Source of the DNA: Neelides folsomi
Lineage: Eukaryota; Arthropoda; Collembola; Neelipleona; Neelidae
DNA: 36,367 nt
Reading direction: 5' to 3'
Assembly (NCBI GenBank): GCA_034687125.1
Contig: JAQGBZ010000518.1
Span: forward strand, 1 to 36,367
Shown here: piece after piece, positions 23,501 to 35,317 of the stretch
Numbering within the stretch: position 1 is the first letter of the stretch
Layout: the number at the start of each line of letters is the position of its first letter
Translations under genes and position numbers: made by a program
The notes under the pieces: generated by a model
What the model was told of the DNA's origin: nothing
Database searches by the model: none
What the model saw: the letters and a program-made list of their open reading frames with translations, nothing else

Positions 23501-26500
23501 ATAAATATTTCTTCTAATTTAATTAGTATAAAAATCGATTTCTCATTCATCTCATTATATTATATTTTATATAGATTATGTAGATTATTTGATATTAAAT
23601 CTTTAAGAATTGATTTAAATACAATTTGGGATATTATTATTATTATATAAAATAAATATTTGATGAGAATCGCCATGTGCCAAAAGTCTGGTCTTGGAAG
23701 TTCCCATCATTTTGAGATGTTTTTTGGCTTTGAGTCAATTTCCCCTTGTGCTTTATTGACCCAGAAGAAATGGAGGGGGAATAATGAGGTGACATTATGA
23801 CAAATGTCCCCTTCATTCCCTTCTCATCCAAAATATAAGGTATTTAATATCCCTTAAGATATATTGGCTCGTATTACTAAATACATATCGTAAATATATT
23901 TATGCTATGGTATAAGTATATGTTATATATGGTATTTACATTTGCCCTCATGACACAATTCCCATTAAAAATCATATCTGGAGTAAAACACTCTTTATAA
24001 GGAATATTCACTTCTTTTGTACTCAATGACCTCCATGGTGTATTTTAACTAAACAGGTTGTATTAAATACACCGTATCAAATATGTGTATCCGTTGTAAT
24101 GGACGTACAATTTGTATTTATTGTACCAGTATCATATACCAGTTTTATACATATACTATATATCTGGTTAAATTTCGTATATTGTAAGTCTTTGTATAAA
24201 ATTTCATATGAAATTTTTGTTCCTTGCGTCATTTCTTTTCTGAATGACTTGAATTGATATCTTTTTAAATAAAAAGGAAAAGGGGTTATTATTAAAAAGC
24301 CCTATATATCCATTTCCATTTATCCATCACCAGTCATATGATTTATCTATCGTTTACATAAGGGAGAAACCAAGTGAAGAGTTTTACAGGAATCTCTTAT
24401 AAAATTGACTTTTTAATAATCCGCAGATCTTGCTTTTTTCCAACACAATCAAATAACCTTTTTTCATATGACAATTCACTTCTTGTATCACTTTCACTCA
24501 AATTCAAATATTCAGCAAGATGGGACGAAAGATTTTAACATTTGACACACATGTACAAAAAAGTTGGAATTTTCAGTGAAAAAAATGCTTACGATTTGAT
24601 TTCGTGTTAGATTTAATAAAATGGCAATAAAATATGAATCGTGTCATATACTTAAATATTTTATATATTTTGATAATAAATATAATACAGATAATTACAC
24701 AATATATTTATATGTATAGAATATATTTACTTTTTATACAGAAATAGAAATTACATTAGTATTGTACAATAAAATTTTTGAAAAATATTAAATTGTATAA
24801 TTTGGGTTGGGGTATAAGACTTGGGTATAATTTTAAATCCGGGTTTTATAAAAACACTCGGGTATTATAAAAGATTTCCATTTTTATTCAATTTTGTTCA
24901 TTTGTGTGGATCTCAGGTATTATTTGGATCGTAATGATGCTGGGACCGAGAGCGAGTCAGAGGTCGAAGCAGAGGAAGAGGTCGAGGAAGATGAGGAAAC
25001 TCCATCCGTTCCGCGTCCTCGTAAGTCATTCATTTATTCTCTCAGAGGATTCGGAGATATCCGATTCCGAGATTTCCCCCCAATAGACATTCACCTCGCA
25101 TTCCTTCTCTCGCTTCCCTTTTATGATGATTAATGGACGGGAGGGATTTATTGAAATGAAGAATGGAAATGAGTGAAATCACCAAAGGAGTCCAAAGTGT
25201 GAGAAATCACTTTAATTAACGATTCAACAAACGTCGCAAACTTCTTTCAATTTCAACCATTTTTATAAAATCTACAGTTTTAAGTAAACCGTATAATCAC
25301 AGATATATTCTATGTATGGTATATCTACTGGTGTTATTTCAAGATATATCATTTATATAAAAAGAGATCTGTCAATGTTTTTATACATGATATTTTATAT
25401 TTAAGATATGGTTTAGTGTATTTTATATGAGATATGTGCTAAAGTGGCATTTTATATGTATGGGTATTTTCTAATATATATTTTTGTAAGTGTATTTTAA
25501 AGAGTATATTTGTGTGGATTCGTTTTCAATTCCCTTGTGAGTTTTGGTAGAATGAGATTTAGTTGAGATGTGGGGAATTTGGGGTTGTGTGTTAAACAAA
25601 TAGAATCCTTTTTTCGTTCTTGGAATGTGTAAGAAGGTTGGAAGGTTCCCTGGAGGATCCGCCTTTTAAAATCTTCCGACTTCACTTCATATCTCCCCTA
25701 ATGTTCCATTCAAACTTCTCAAGAGGACACATTTGAAGAAAATGGATTTCACTCACAAACTACGCTTATTTATTTCCAGTCCTTCCATACCTAAAATGTA
25801 CATTCATTTCCCCACAATGGAAACCCCGATATCATTCCTCCCATCATCCCCGGGATGAATCCCGGGAATCCAAACTGCACATGAAGCACATGAGATGGGT
25901 TTAATGCCTTCTGTACACGTACACATTTCCTATCTCCACCAAACTCCTTCCTTCTATGTTTAACGCTCACTTTAACTTTAACTTATTCCCATATTTTTGA
26001 AATCAGTAAATATTATATTCTTATATTATATTATATGGATACACTATTATCCAAATCCTATACAATACAGTTTTGTACTGCACATGTACGTGATTTATAA
26101 AGTATATATAAAGTATCTGTACATTAGAAATTTAAGTTTATTACAGAAATGGAAAAGTAATGATATGAAGTTAATGGGAAATAATTATATTAAGGATAGG
26201 ATTTTAGGATTTAGTTTAATTTATCTTTTTGTCCATTAAAGGGGTTGGATAATTTGTATGTTTTATTTAAGAATGTTATAAGAATATTGTAAGAATGAGA
26301 TTGCGGATGTTATAAAATTGTCGTGTGGAGGATGTTTCCATTGTAGTGGAAGTGATGGGTGGCAGTAAAACAAACTTTCATCCTGACCTGAGTAAAGACC
26401 TCATTTGGCCCGAACACAAACTTTCCCCCTTCTTCACAATCGCCCAAAATCACGGAGATTCAGCTAAAGACGCTGATCATTACACCAATTCTCCCCTTTA

Positions 26501-29500
26501 CCTTTTTTCCTTCATCATCTCTTAATAACTTCAATTGTCTTTCACAATTTCTTTATTTTAATGCAATTTTCCTTTTGACTACTTTTTGTCTTTTTATGCG
26601 AAATTTTATTATTGTATGAAATTTACTATATGAGATATATTTTATAATACGTATATTATACTTATTTTTTACTATACCTAACCTAACCTATGTAGTAGGA
26701 ATAAGTTTGCTATTGTTGAGTTGATATAAATTTATAAATTAGTTGACTATAAGGAAGTTGTTGGATATATAGAGATTTTATATGAAAAGAAGTTGAAGTT
26801 GAATTTTATGATAACTATAAAAATGAAATCTGTGCGTGTTTATTATGTAAGTGGGAATGTGAAAGAGGAAAATAATATTATTAGTATAGTTTATCTAATA
26901 ACATGGTATTTATTATATGAGTTGTGGGAATTGGGCGGAATTCCTTGGAGGGTTTTTGGATCTTTCTTTTGATTCTTTTTATTGGTCCTTGGGAGAACGT
27001 GGAGGATGAAGATGGTCGAATTATCTTCATCGCTTTCTCCTTCCTTCCCCCCTCCCCACATACCCACACACACCTACGGGATTGAGCTCCTTATCTCACA
27101 ATTACAAAAATACTTGACAGATTCTTGGGAAAAATCTACAGGGAAATCCCAATGGAGATCGATGATGCATCATAAACTATTTTTTATATTGGTATTTCTG
27201 CAAATTGTGAGGGATGAAATTGAAAAAAAGGAAAAGAATGTATGCAAAAAATGAAATTGCACACATTCTTTTCCAAGTGTACATAATATATTGTAATACT
27301 TCACCTGAAGTAAATACTCTTTTAGTTGTACGTTGAAAATGTATTTAATGATTTTTGAGAGATAAAGTCAACGACGTTGAAAAGAAAATCTTTCCATATT
27401 GTCATTTAGTCATGAGGATTTTAAAGGAATTGGGAGGAAGTGTGCGGAGCTTATCGCCCCTACAAAAAATATTCAATGGAACCAAATTCACCATCTTTCA
27501 CTCCTTTTCAATCTCACTTGCTTTTATCAAACATTTATTCTTTAACAATTTTTTATAAACTTTTTTATATATAAATGGAGAAAATATAAAAATTCTATTA
27601 CATAAAAAATAAAAAATATACAAATACAAATAATACTGTACAAATCTGTACAAATAATTTTGGATTTGTACTGTATATAAATTTTAGAATAATATTTTTA
27701 AAGTTTTGAATTTTAAATAATATTTGAATTAATATGAATTTTGAATAATAGTAAATTAAAATATTTAAATGAGTTAAATTGGATCTTGAACGAGAGTTTT
27801 AATTATTGGTGAGACATTGTAATTAATTCCCAAGATTAGGTTTTAAATTGGACCCAGAGTTTTAAAGTGAAATGTCATTAAAGTGACTTCATCTTCAGCC
27901 TTCATTTATTTTGGATAATTAAACTTTCTACAGTTTCAGGTCTTGAGGACAAGAAGTCTGGCGAGACGAAAGCTGAGAAATCTCCGAAAGAGAAATCTTC
28001 CCAACCAGAGGAATCTGCGAAACCCGAAGAAGCTGAGAAATGTGTGAAAGCTGAGAAAGCTGGCGAAAAGAACATGGCAAATGTTGAGAAAAAGAAAGCT
28101 GAGAAATGTTTGGAGGTTGAAGGATTCTTTGAAAGAGGAATGACGTAAGAGGGAATTCATTTCCATCCTCCACTTCCTTGTCCAATGTTCCATGGAGAGA
28201 TTCTCCCCCTTTTTTATGCTTCCCCCTGCTTCTCTTATAGGCAAATCCACTCACAATTGGAGGGAGTCAGGAGAGATTCCGCTCCTACAGTAATTGGGCC
28301 CTTATCTTAAAACGTGGTCTAACTTGTTGTTCTCCATGACTCCGCCTATTTCACAATTCCCGGGTATTATAATACCCGGGTAGTACATTACCCGGGTAAT
28401 ACAATACCCTGGTTATATCTATGTATATTGTAAACTGACCAAGTTTATAAGTTCATTTCCGAAAATTGTCCAGGTAGTTCATTTCTATTAGTATTTAGGA
28501 TATTGTAAATTGTATACTTAGGACAGTTCACTTGGATATTATTCAATCCGGGTATTTCAGTTCTCTGGTATTAAACCATGGGAGCATTACCCGGGTATTC
28601 TACTTGGCAAGGAAATTATAATTTTGGGGCATTGTCCTACAAGAACATAAATATATAGGATATATATTAATACCAGGGTCTTAAGTTACAAAGGCATTAA
28701 AAGTCCCGGTTTCTGGAAAGACACAATAAAGGAGCAACGTGGAGGGAGTTTAATGAATATAATCAGACTATTGTGAAGGATTGGAGAGATTTTCTTCCGA
28801 CCCTTGGGAATTCCCTTTTAAATCAAGAGCCAACTTCCAGTTTGGGGAACTTAGCTTATCTCTTTCAGATTCAATTTATCATTATGATTTCATATTTAAA
28901 CCTATTCTCATATAATAATAATAATCTATAGACCATATATAAGCATATAATATATATATGACCACACATTTATATACCATATACAGAATATATATAAATC
29001 TGAAATTTGAGTAACAGTATATAACTTGAGTATATAAAATAAGTATATTCATTTGTAAATATAATGTATATTATATTTTGAATTTTGATTTTGGGGAAAA
29101 ATTCGATTTTTTAAAAAATTGGTGATTTTGGGAAGAAATGGTCGAATTTTTTCTTTTCTTCATTTTGAGTAATCTCAATCTCATAATGGTTTTTCTCCCA
29201 TTCTAATTTCTAACCTATTTGTGGTCCCATTATTGGTCATGTGGAGTTTGATGGCTTTGAAGTTTTCGGACTCAATGGACTGAGGAGAGTAATCATGTAG
29301 AGTATTAACTTCCGTTTTTTAATACGACCCAAACTCATCTATTGATGAAGGAGATATCTCTTTGTTCACTCGCCTGGATCTAACCGACATAAATTTCATT
29401 TCGCCCTCCAATTCTCTCCATTAGGCCGGAAAGTATCAAACGGACCTTTATTAAAACTAAATCGTTCTTTCACTCACTCAATCATTTCACTCATATATTT

Positions 29501-32500
29501 AATAATACAATAGATTAAATATATGATACATTATATATTTCATATCAATTTTATATATTTTTCTATATATAAGGATTTGACATAAAACTTGATAAAACAC
29601 AATGATATATATATCGTTATATAAGTACCTATATATGTAAGGACTTTGGATGTAACATATGATGAAGTAATATAAGTTGATAAATATTAGATATATGAAA
29701 TAGAGGTCAAATGAGCGTCAATTCCGCTGACGTCAAATCCCCTTTTCTGTTTCGAAATCTTTTAATTATTAATGAGAAAGACAAACAGGAGTTTTTTTTT
29801 CTGCCAGACTTTTTTCGGCTAATTGTGACTCTAATTAACGATTTTTCCTCCTTTGTCGGTTTTTTTCATACTTTTCTCTCTTTATACAGCGGGAAGAAGA
29901 AAAGGAGCGGAGTGATTGAATCGGACGAGGAGGAAGATCCCTACAATGCGGAAACTGACGTGGACGAGGACGAGGAAAAAAGCGAAGACGTGGAGGAGGA
30001 AAAATTAACTGCTAATGAGACTAATGACTCACCCGTTGATCAAACAAAAAATGAGGAAACTTGCGGGATGTTCAAAAACATGTGCTTCTTCATTTACCCT
30101 TCGACTAAAAGCAAAGAGAGGAAATCTGTGGAGGAATTCGTTCGGACCGAAAGCGGGTAAGGAATTTTTATTTTCTCGGAGTCAATTGAAATAAATACGG
30201 AATATAATACTTTTGTAAAATGTGAGATTTAGAAAAGATGAAAAGCATTTACTTAAAAAGCTTTTAAATAATGTGGAGGGAAATGGAAAAAATAAAAAAA
30301 AATTGGGATTTTTAATTTAAAAAATTGGAATTGGAATAAAAATGTAAACATTCATTTCCTTATTTCCTTCCGGCACTGAAGATTTGAAGATTCCCATTAA
30401 AAACTGAGTTTTCTAAATTAATTGTTTTCAGATTACTTTTTTGTAGAATTTCAATTTCAAGGGAAAAAAATTTTTGACGTAATTTCCATTTTTAATAATT
30501 TTAACAAATTTTAAATTTTACAGTAGTTTTATTAAGTAGTTTTGTTAAAGAGCGAAGTCTGAATTTACCATGGGCGGTTGTCACTACGTGGCGCTCCCCG
30601 GTTTTCTACCGAAAATAGGTCTAAAAACTAAAAGTTGACCCCCGTCCAATTTTTGACGGTAGAAGTAGGAGGGTGACCTGGGAGTGCAGTTTAGTTAAGT
30701 TTTCAAGTGACGGGAGAGTTAGATTGAGAGGGTATTTGCGAAATTCGATGACTCGAGGCCATGGCTTCCCTTCCATAGCCAAAGAGCCAGAGAATCCTTA
30801 TTAGCATTCCCTTCTCCGTATTCAAGGCGCATTTTTTGCGCTAATTTACTTACTAATTCAATCAAGTGGACTTCGGGACACTTGGAGGGAGGGTTATCAT
30901 CATCCTAAGGACCTCTATCAGACAGAAGGGGGGCGAGAGGGGTTGAGGGATCATCGGGTTTCTACGATGATACCCAGCCCATCATTAATAGTCTCCCCGC
31001 TGATTTGCATAGATAGCTCGTCCATTTATTATTGCTTGATGGGGAAATCCCAATATAAATGGATACGTAAATTTCCCCGTAGGCCGCACATTCTCCTTCC
31101 CCATGAAAATGGTTATGGTTGTCATCGTAAGATGATCGCGGGCCAAGCGGGAAGCAGCCGTTAGGGTAAAGTAAACCTTTGCTTTAGAGGTTATCTACAA
31201 TTGGTCAATATTGGCCTAAGTGGGAAAGCCCCGCATTTTGTAATGCGGCGGCCGCCTCAGAAAAACAACAACAAGTAGTTTTATTATGTAGATCTGGCTG
31301 GGATTAAATAATAACATGAGGTTTAAATAAGATTTAACTGAATTAGTATATTTAGTTAAACCTTGACCTTCTCAAGTGTTAATTAAAAGCCTGAAGTTTA
31401 AGCGTCAATTTAAGCTTCAATTCATTTTCCGATTATTTAAATTATAAAAGTTTTAAAGTATAAGAGTGAGATTTAATTAAAAAGGGATTAATTTTGGACG
31501 GGTGAACAAAGCGGAAATTTGGGAACTGGACTTTGTCCATATTAGCTTTTAAACTTTTTGGGTTGATCTTTCCTGTCTACCTTGTCGGCATCGTTGGCAT
31601 CGTTTGCTCCACGTCGTCATCGTCTGCTCCACTTCAGGTCTCGAGTTGGAGTTGTGTGATGAGGAGAAATTGGGTGAAGGGAGGGAAAACATGAAAAGCC
31701 GGTGGGGTGGAACGTGTCCCATTTGGAGAACAAGAAGAGAGTTATGAAAGTCCAAAGTTTTCCCTTTTCTCCCCTCAATGGGTCCGACAGGAGTTTGAAA
31801 TGAAAAGGAACGAACATTTCAATCCTCATATCATTTCTTCATGTTGACTCAGAATCGGTGAGGCGCATCGGCTTCCGCCACTTTATTAATTCTAGCTAAT
31901 TACAGCTCTTAAAGATCTTCTTTAATGCACATTCACATTAGAGATATCGCAGATGTTAAACATGTCACTTTCGTCTTTTACCAATATCATGATACTTTGA
32001 ACGGGGAATTTTAATGACAATCTAAAAATTATTACAATTAAATGAAATTTACGGTTAATTGAAATTAAAATTTTTGGTTAAATGAAATTAAAATTTTCGG
32101 TTAAATGAACAATAATTTTATTTTTGAATTTTAGATTCGTATGTAATTTTATATGGATTTGGGATCGATGTAGATATTGTATTTTAAATTATTATCCATG
32201 TTAGAGGATTATTTGGTATTTGATTATTTGGATTGGATTGGATAAACGAAAGGATTATAATTTTCATATTCATCGATTCCCAATTGTTAACGACTTTTGC
32301 CTGTGCGTGCGGGAAGGAAGTTAAATTAGTAAAGTTGGGGCCACCTTGTAAAATAGTAAAATACGTGTTGTACATTTAAAGATAAATAAAGGCAGAGAGG
32401 AGGGAATTTTATATTCAAGTGGGAAAGTGATTACGGAAACGATTTTGGCACATTACAGAACGAATTAAGATTAATAAGGAAAAGTTGAGCCGTTAAAGTC

Positions 32501-35195
32501 AAGATTATTTAGAATGCTTTCTACACCAACACAACTCTCCCACTTTTCCATCCTTTTCATTTGCTGACTCAGGACATTTTCAACAAATCTTACAAAATCT
32601 TCAACTTTGCCAAATACCTATAAAGTTAATATTTATAATATATATATCCATATATTATATAAGGCCCATAACGCTACTCATTCATTTTCTTATAGGAAAT
32701 AAAATTTAACAAAAGATATAAAATCAAATAATCGCGAATATTTAACTAACATTAAATCTACAGATATCAATCTGTATTTATGTACAATACACTTTCATAA
32801 GTATTTTTATATACAGATTTCCCTATTTAATTATCTGTATATTGACATATTTTTATGGTATTTTTATGGTTCCAATTTTTTAATATATTGTGTATATTTT
32901 ATTTGTGTATATTTTATATTGTATTTACTGTGTATATTGTGTTTGTGTAGATAAATATTAAAATGTTTAAAATTTAATATTTATTGGATTATTTATAAAG
33001 GGTTATTTTCCATGAATTGAGTTTGAGAGTTTGAACAAGGACTTGAATGGGTTTTGTTAAATTGTAAGCATTGGGTTTTTCGGGTTAGTTGAGGTATTTG
33101 CTCATTTATAATGTATTGTGCTGTTAACTGGGATTTTGTTTGCTTGCCAAGTGGCAACATAATAAATACAAGTAGTAGATAAATAAACCGATCTCTCCCT
33201 TCTTCACAAAATCTAACAAATTCCCAATGTAAATCAAATTCACATTGATACGTTGAATATTTGCAAATTTTCATTTTCTTGAGAGGGCTTTTGCATTTGC
33301 CATTGGAAATATTTTCCCCTTTAATCTTCTTTGACCTTTGACAATGTTCAAGCTCAAATAGATAACAAGTTTCAGCTAAAAACTTTCTAGTGAGAAATAG
33401 CAGTATTTAGGTAAATGGGAAAACTGCATTTAAAATGACCTTCAATTTAAGTAAATAAATGGAAATGTATGCAAATTGAAATTGGATGTATTTATATATT
33501 AATGGTATGAATATGTATATAGTATATTTAATGGTATGAACTAAGTATTTATAAACTATATGTTGTATTTATTTAATGAAAAAGGTCTTGGGCCAATTGA
33601 AGTCCTTCAATTAAACAAATTAAATTTCACTCTTTAATGGATAACTAAGAAGAAGCTTTTCCTTGATTAATGTGCACTTTCTCCCTAATTAACTTTTTCT
33701 TCCGCGGTCCAAACTGTGAGACTAGACTCTGTTTAGTCTCACAGTTTGGCGACGGTTTAAGACTCAGTTGAGCTGCTAAAATCTTTAGACTTTTTAGACC
33801 CCAATTGGAACGGAGATGGCAAAGTCAGTTTATGGACAATTTGGAAGGACAAAACGTGTGAGGATTTAATTAAAACATTTTATAGAGAGAAAAATAAATA
33901 TGATGGATTTTCTCTTCTTTTAATTGCATTTCTCCTCTATATGTTACAATATACGAGTATTGCCATATATATTTATACAGTATATATATATATATTATTT
34001 ATATATTCTCCATTACAGTTGAAGGTCTAAGCTTTCTATTCAATTAATTAATATCGGAGAATCAGTGCTTTTAGCTTTTATGTTGAGAGAAACTTGGAAT
34101 TGACTGTGGTTTTTATTTCGGAATTTCATCATTCCTATGATGCAAATTATACTATTGCGATGTGATATTGCGATGTGCTTAAGCTCCGATGTGATATTGC
34201 GATGTAATTAACAATAAGCTCGTGAGATTTTAACAATTAAAAATTAAATGTATTTAGTGAAGCTGGGAAGTGGAGTGAAGGAGGATTATTATTTATATAT
34301 GAATTTTTGATACTTTTTGGATATCTTTAGTGTAAAGAAGTGGAGGGAGATTTAATTATTGTGTTATTAGTTGTAAGTGGCTCGGAGGGAAATTTCCAAT
34401 TGATGATCGTGGAGGGATGACGTAATGAGGAACTTCACTTTGGAAATTGATTAGGTTGAGTGGGGAAGTGAAATGTGAGGAATCTCTTTGTTCATTTCGG
34501 CCCACTTTCTTTCCCTCTTCAAAATGAGCAAGGAAGTGAACTTAAAAACCAAAATCCCCCACTTGAACGGATGAGCGCTAATTACACAATATTTCCTTTT
34601 ATATTAGACACTTTTTATCTCATTAATTAATTAAAAATTGCCAATTAAGGAATATGAATAAAATTCTGAGTTCTTTTAATTAATTAATTAAATTTCAATA
34701 TTGTTGATTAAGCAGAACTTTACTAATTAACTAATTATCTAATTACCAATGTTAAAATAAACGAAAAATGTAATTCTAAAATAAACAAAAATACCATCCC
34801 ACGCTTTAGTTAATTTTAGGATATTGGAGCAGATGTCAGTCAATTTTAAGATATCGCAGGTTTTAGTTAAGTGGTAATTATTTTATTGCTGTTTTTTTAT
34901 TTGCTTTTATAGTGTTTTTGAAAATGAGCTGACGGAGGATGTTGAGTACGTCATTGTGTTTGAATCGGAATGGCAAGAAGAGTTTTCTGAGGTAATTTTA
35001 TCTCTAATTGAAAGTCATCTGTTTGAGAAGAAGAAAAAAGGAAGGGGATTTTTGGTATTGTAATGGACTTTGTTTACTTTCAAGGGTTTGTCGGACAATC
35101 CGAATCTCACCTTCGTTGGGTTTGAGTGGATTGGCGAGTGTCGGAGAGCCGGGCGACTACTTTCATTTGCCTCCTTCATGATGACACCAAATTGA
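17508..35195 (+). CDS. XRCC1: XRCC1, single-strand-break repair scaffold
   Basis: Exons: 17508-17558, 17744-17941, 18127-18442, 18720-19431 (probably split by a 60-bp intron 18773-18832), 23294-23413, 24917-25020, 27940-28144, 29890-30156, 34913-34991 and 35085-35195. The frame is continuous and gives about 700 residues. Residues 1-150 are the XRCC1 N-terminal domain (begins MPIVKPIQVVSFSSEDP), which binds DNA polymerase beta. The linker is Ser/Pro-rich with two basic nuclear signals (KKRK; KKKRKV at 19274-19291). BRCT1 (about 358-448; SGVVFCISGF, AKYRGDW, HLICAFANTPK, W in KKDWIEHS) is the PARP-binding domain. It is followed by acidic segments and SDEEEDPYNAETDVDE, matching the CK2-phosphorylated site that recruits PNKP and aprataxin. 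BRCT2 (about 608-696; DNPNLTFVGFEWI) is the DNA ligase III partner. The protein ends at a TGA at 35193-35195. Five introns are 1.5-4.8 kb, while its others are under 280 bp. Confidence 0.95.
18773..18832 (+). other. probable 60-bp in-frame mini-intron in XRCC1
   Basis: The segment starts GTATTTTTTATCC and ends CTTTCTTTCAAG. It is 60 bp, a multiple of three, and has no stop, so retention would add 20 residues without breaking the frame. The encoded residues are hydrophobic and unlike the polar linker around them, which favours splicing. Confidence 0.6.
19432..23293 (+). other. XRCC1 intron between the two halves of BRCT1 (3.9 kb)
   Basis: Donor ATGTAAGA, acceptor TTTCCAG. Mostly AT-rich, with blocks of TATAC/ATATGG-type words (about 19920-20290, 22100-22270, 22540-22760) and GC-richer blocks (19720-19870, 20290-20560, 22800-23060). 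The GC-richer blocks contain several CACTTCC/TCACTTT words. No gene or identifiable element is supported. Confidence 0.75.
23414..24916 (+). other. XRCC1 intron after BRCT1 (1.5 kb)
   Basis: AT-rich sequence with one GC-richer block at about 23660-23830. Near the 3' end (24807-24870) lie GGGTATAA-type words, including CGGGTATTATAA at 24859-24870, that match the repeat cluster at 28359. Confidence 0.75.
25021..27939 (+). other. XRCC1 intron within the acidic linker (2.9 kb)
   Basis: Donor GTAAGTCATT, acceptor GTTTCAG. It contains an 18-bp palindromic pair CCCGGGAT-GA-ATCCCGGG (25849-25866), the hairpin at 27230-27274, and AT-rich tracts. No gene is supported; short open frames here are in unconserved sequence. 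Confidence 0.75.
27230..27274. repeat. 17-bp inverted repeat, one mismatch
   Basis: Left arm 27230-27246 and right arm 27258-27274 are reverse complements except for one A/C mismatch. The loop is 11 nt. The arms contain GGAAAAGAATGT and ACATTCTTTTCC. It lies in an XRCC1 intron. Confidence 0.75.
28145..29889 (+). other. XRCC1 intron (1.7 kb) with CCCGGG repeat cluster
   Basis: Donor ACGTAAGA, acceptor TTTATACAG. The first third contains the CCCGGG-centred repeats listed separately. The rest is AT-rich with TATATA tracts at about 28915-29070 and 29500-29660. No gene. Confidence 0.75.
28357..28600. repeat. degenerate minisatellite / palindrome cluster with CCCGGGTA core
   Basis: CCCGGG occurs at 28359-28364, 28375-28380, 28391-28396 and 28590-28595, the first three exactly 16 bp apart. 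Positions 28359-28380 form a perfect 22-bp palindrome, and 28387-28400 (ATTACCCGGGTAAT) a perfect 14-bp one. Decayed copies (CCCTGGTTAT, CCGGGTATTTC, CTGGTATTA) lie between. The word CGGGTATTATAA recurs in another intron at 24859-24870. Confidence 0.7.
30522..31286. mobile_element. retroposon-like insertion with 13-bp target site duplication
   Basis: AGTAGTTTTATTA occurs at 30522-30534 and again at 31274-31286, flanking a 739-bp block (30535-31273) much richer in GC than its surroundings. The block ends with a hairpin (CCGCATT-ttgt-AATGCGG, 31231-31248), GCGGCCGC, then TCAGAAAAACAACAACAA, an AAC-repeat tail. A target duplication plus a simple-repeat 3' tail is the signature of target-primed reverse transcription by a LINE, or of a SINE or internally deleted copy moved by one. 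No open frame over 75 codons and no reverse transcriptase is seen, and no tRNA-type A/B boxes were recognised. It looks non-autonomous. Orientation is plus, judged from the tail. The family is unknown to me. Confidence 0.75.
33709..33749. repeat. perfect 16-bp inverted repeat with 9-nt loop
   Basis: Arms 33709-33724 (CCAAACTGTGAGACTA) and 33734-33749 (TAGTCTCACAGTTTGG) are exact reverse complements around GACTCTGTT. It lies in the last large XRCC1 intron. It could form a hairpin in the pre-mRNA or be a fossil of an inverted insertion. Confidence 0.85.
34158..34205. repeat. 19-bp direct repeat, 29-bp period
   Basis: CGATGTGATATTGCGATGT occurs at 34158-34176 and 34187-34205 exactly. Each copy itself contains two CGATGT words. 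Confidence 0.8.
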
Positions 35196-35311
35196 AAATC
35201 GATTTCCTCCTTCCACCAATCTGCTCAACAAAATTCACCCTTCACTCCAAACCCAAATTGTACGCCCAAACCAAGATCTTTTATTTCAACACCTTCTCCT
35301 ATTAACTTTTA

Positions 35312-35317
35312 ATTAAA
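35312..35317 (+). terminator. possible polyadenylation signal of XRCC1
   Basis: ATTAAA, a common variant signal, lies about 117 bp after the XRCC1 stop codon. No AATAAA is closer. Confidence 0.3.

Larger units (their letters stand above)
30157..34912 (+). other. XRCC1 intron inside BRCT2 (4.8 kb)
   Basis: The largest intron, with donor GGGTAAGG and acceptor TTTTATAG. It holds the retroposon-like insertion (30535-31273), a perfect hairpin (33709-33749), a 19-bp direct repeat (34158-34205) and many TATATA tracts (32636-32660, 33965-33998). No host gene is supported inside it. Confidence 0.8.

Noticed and set aside
26325..27558. Several plus-strand open frames of 60-90 codons in an XRCC1 intron
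   Set aside because: Short, no motif, in sequence without splice support; expected by chance in the GC-richer blocks.
27928..28254. Minus-strand open frames of about 105 codons
   Set aside because: Antisense to the Lys/Glu/Ala-rich XRCC1 exon at 27940-28144, whose repeats keep the opposite strand open.
31549..31829. Overlapping minus-strand open frames
   Set aside because: Low-complexity translations with no conserved features; lie just downstream of the retroposon in a GC-richer intron block.
34158..34205. CRISPR-like spaced repeat
   Set aside because: Only two copies, in an intron of an animal gene.
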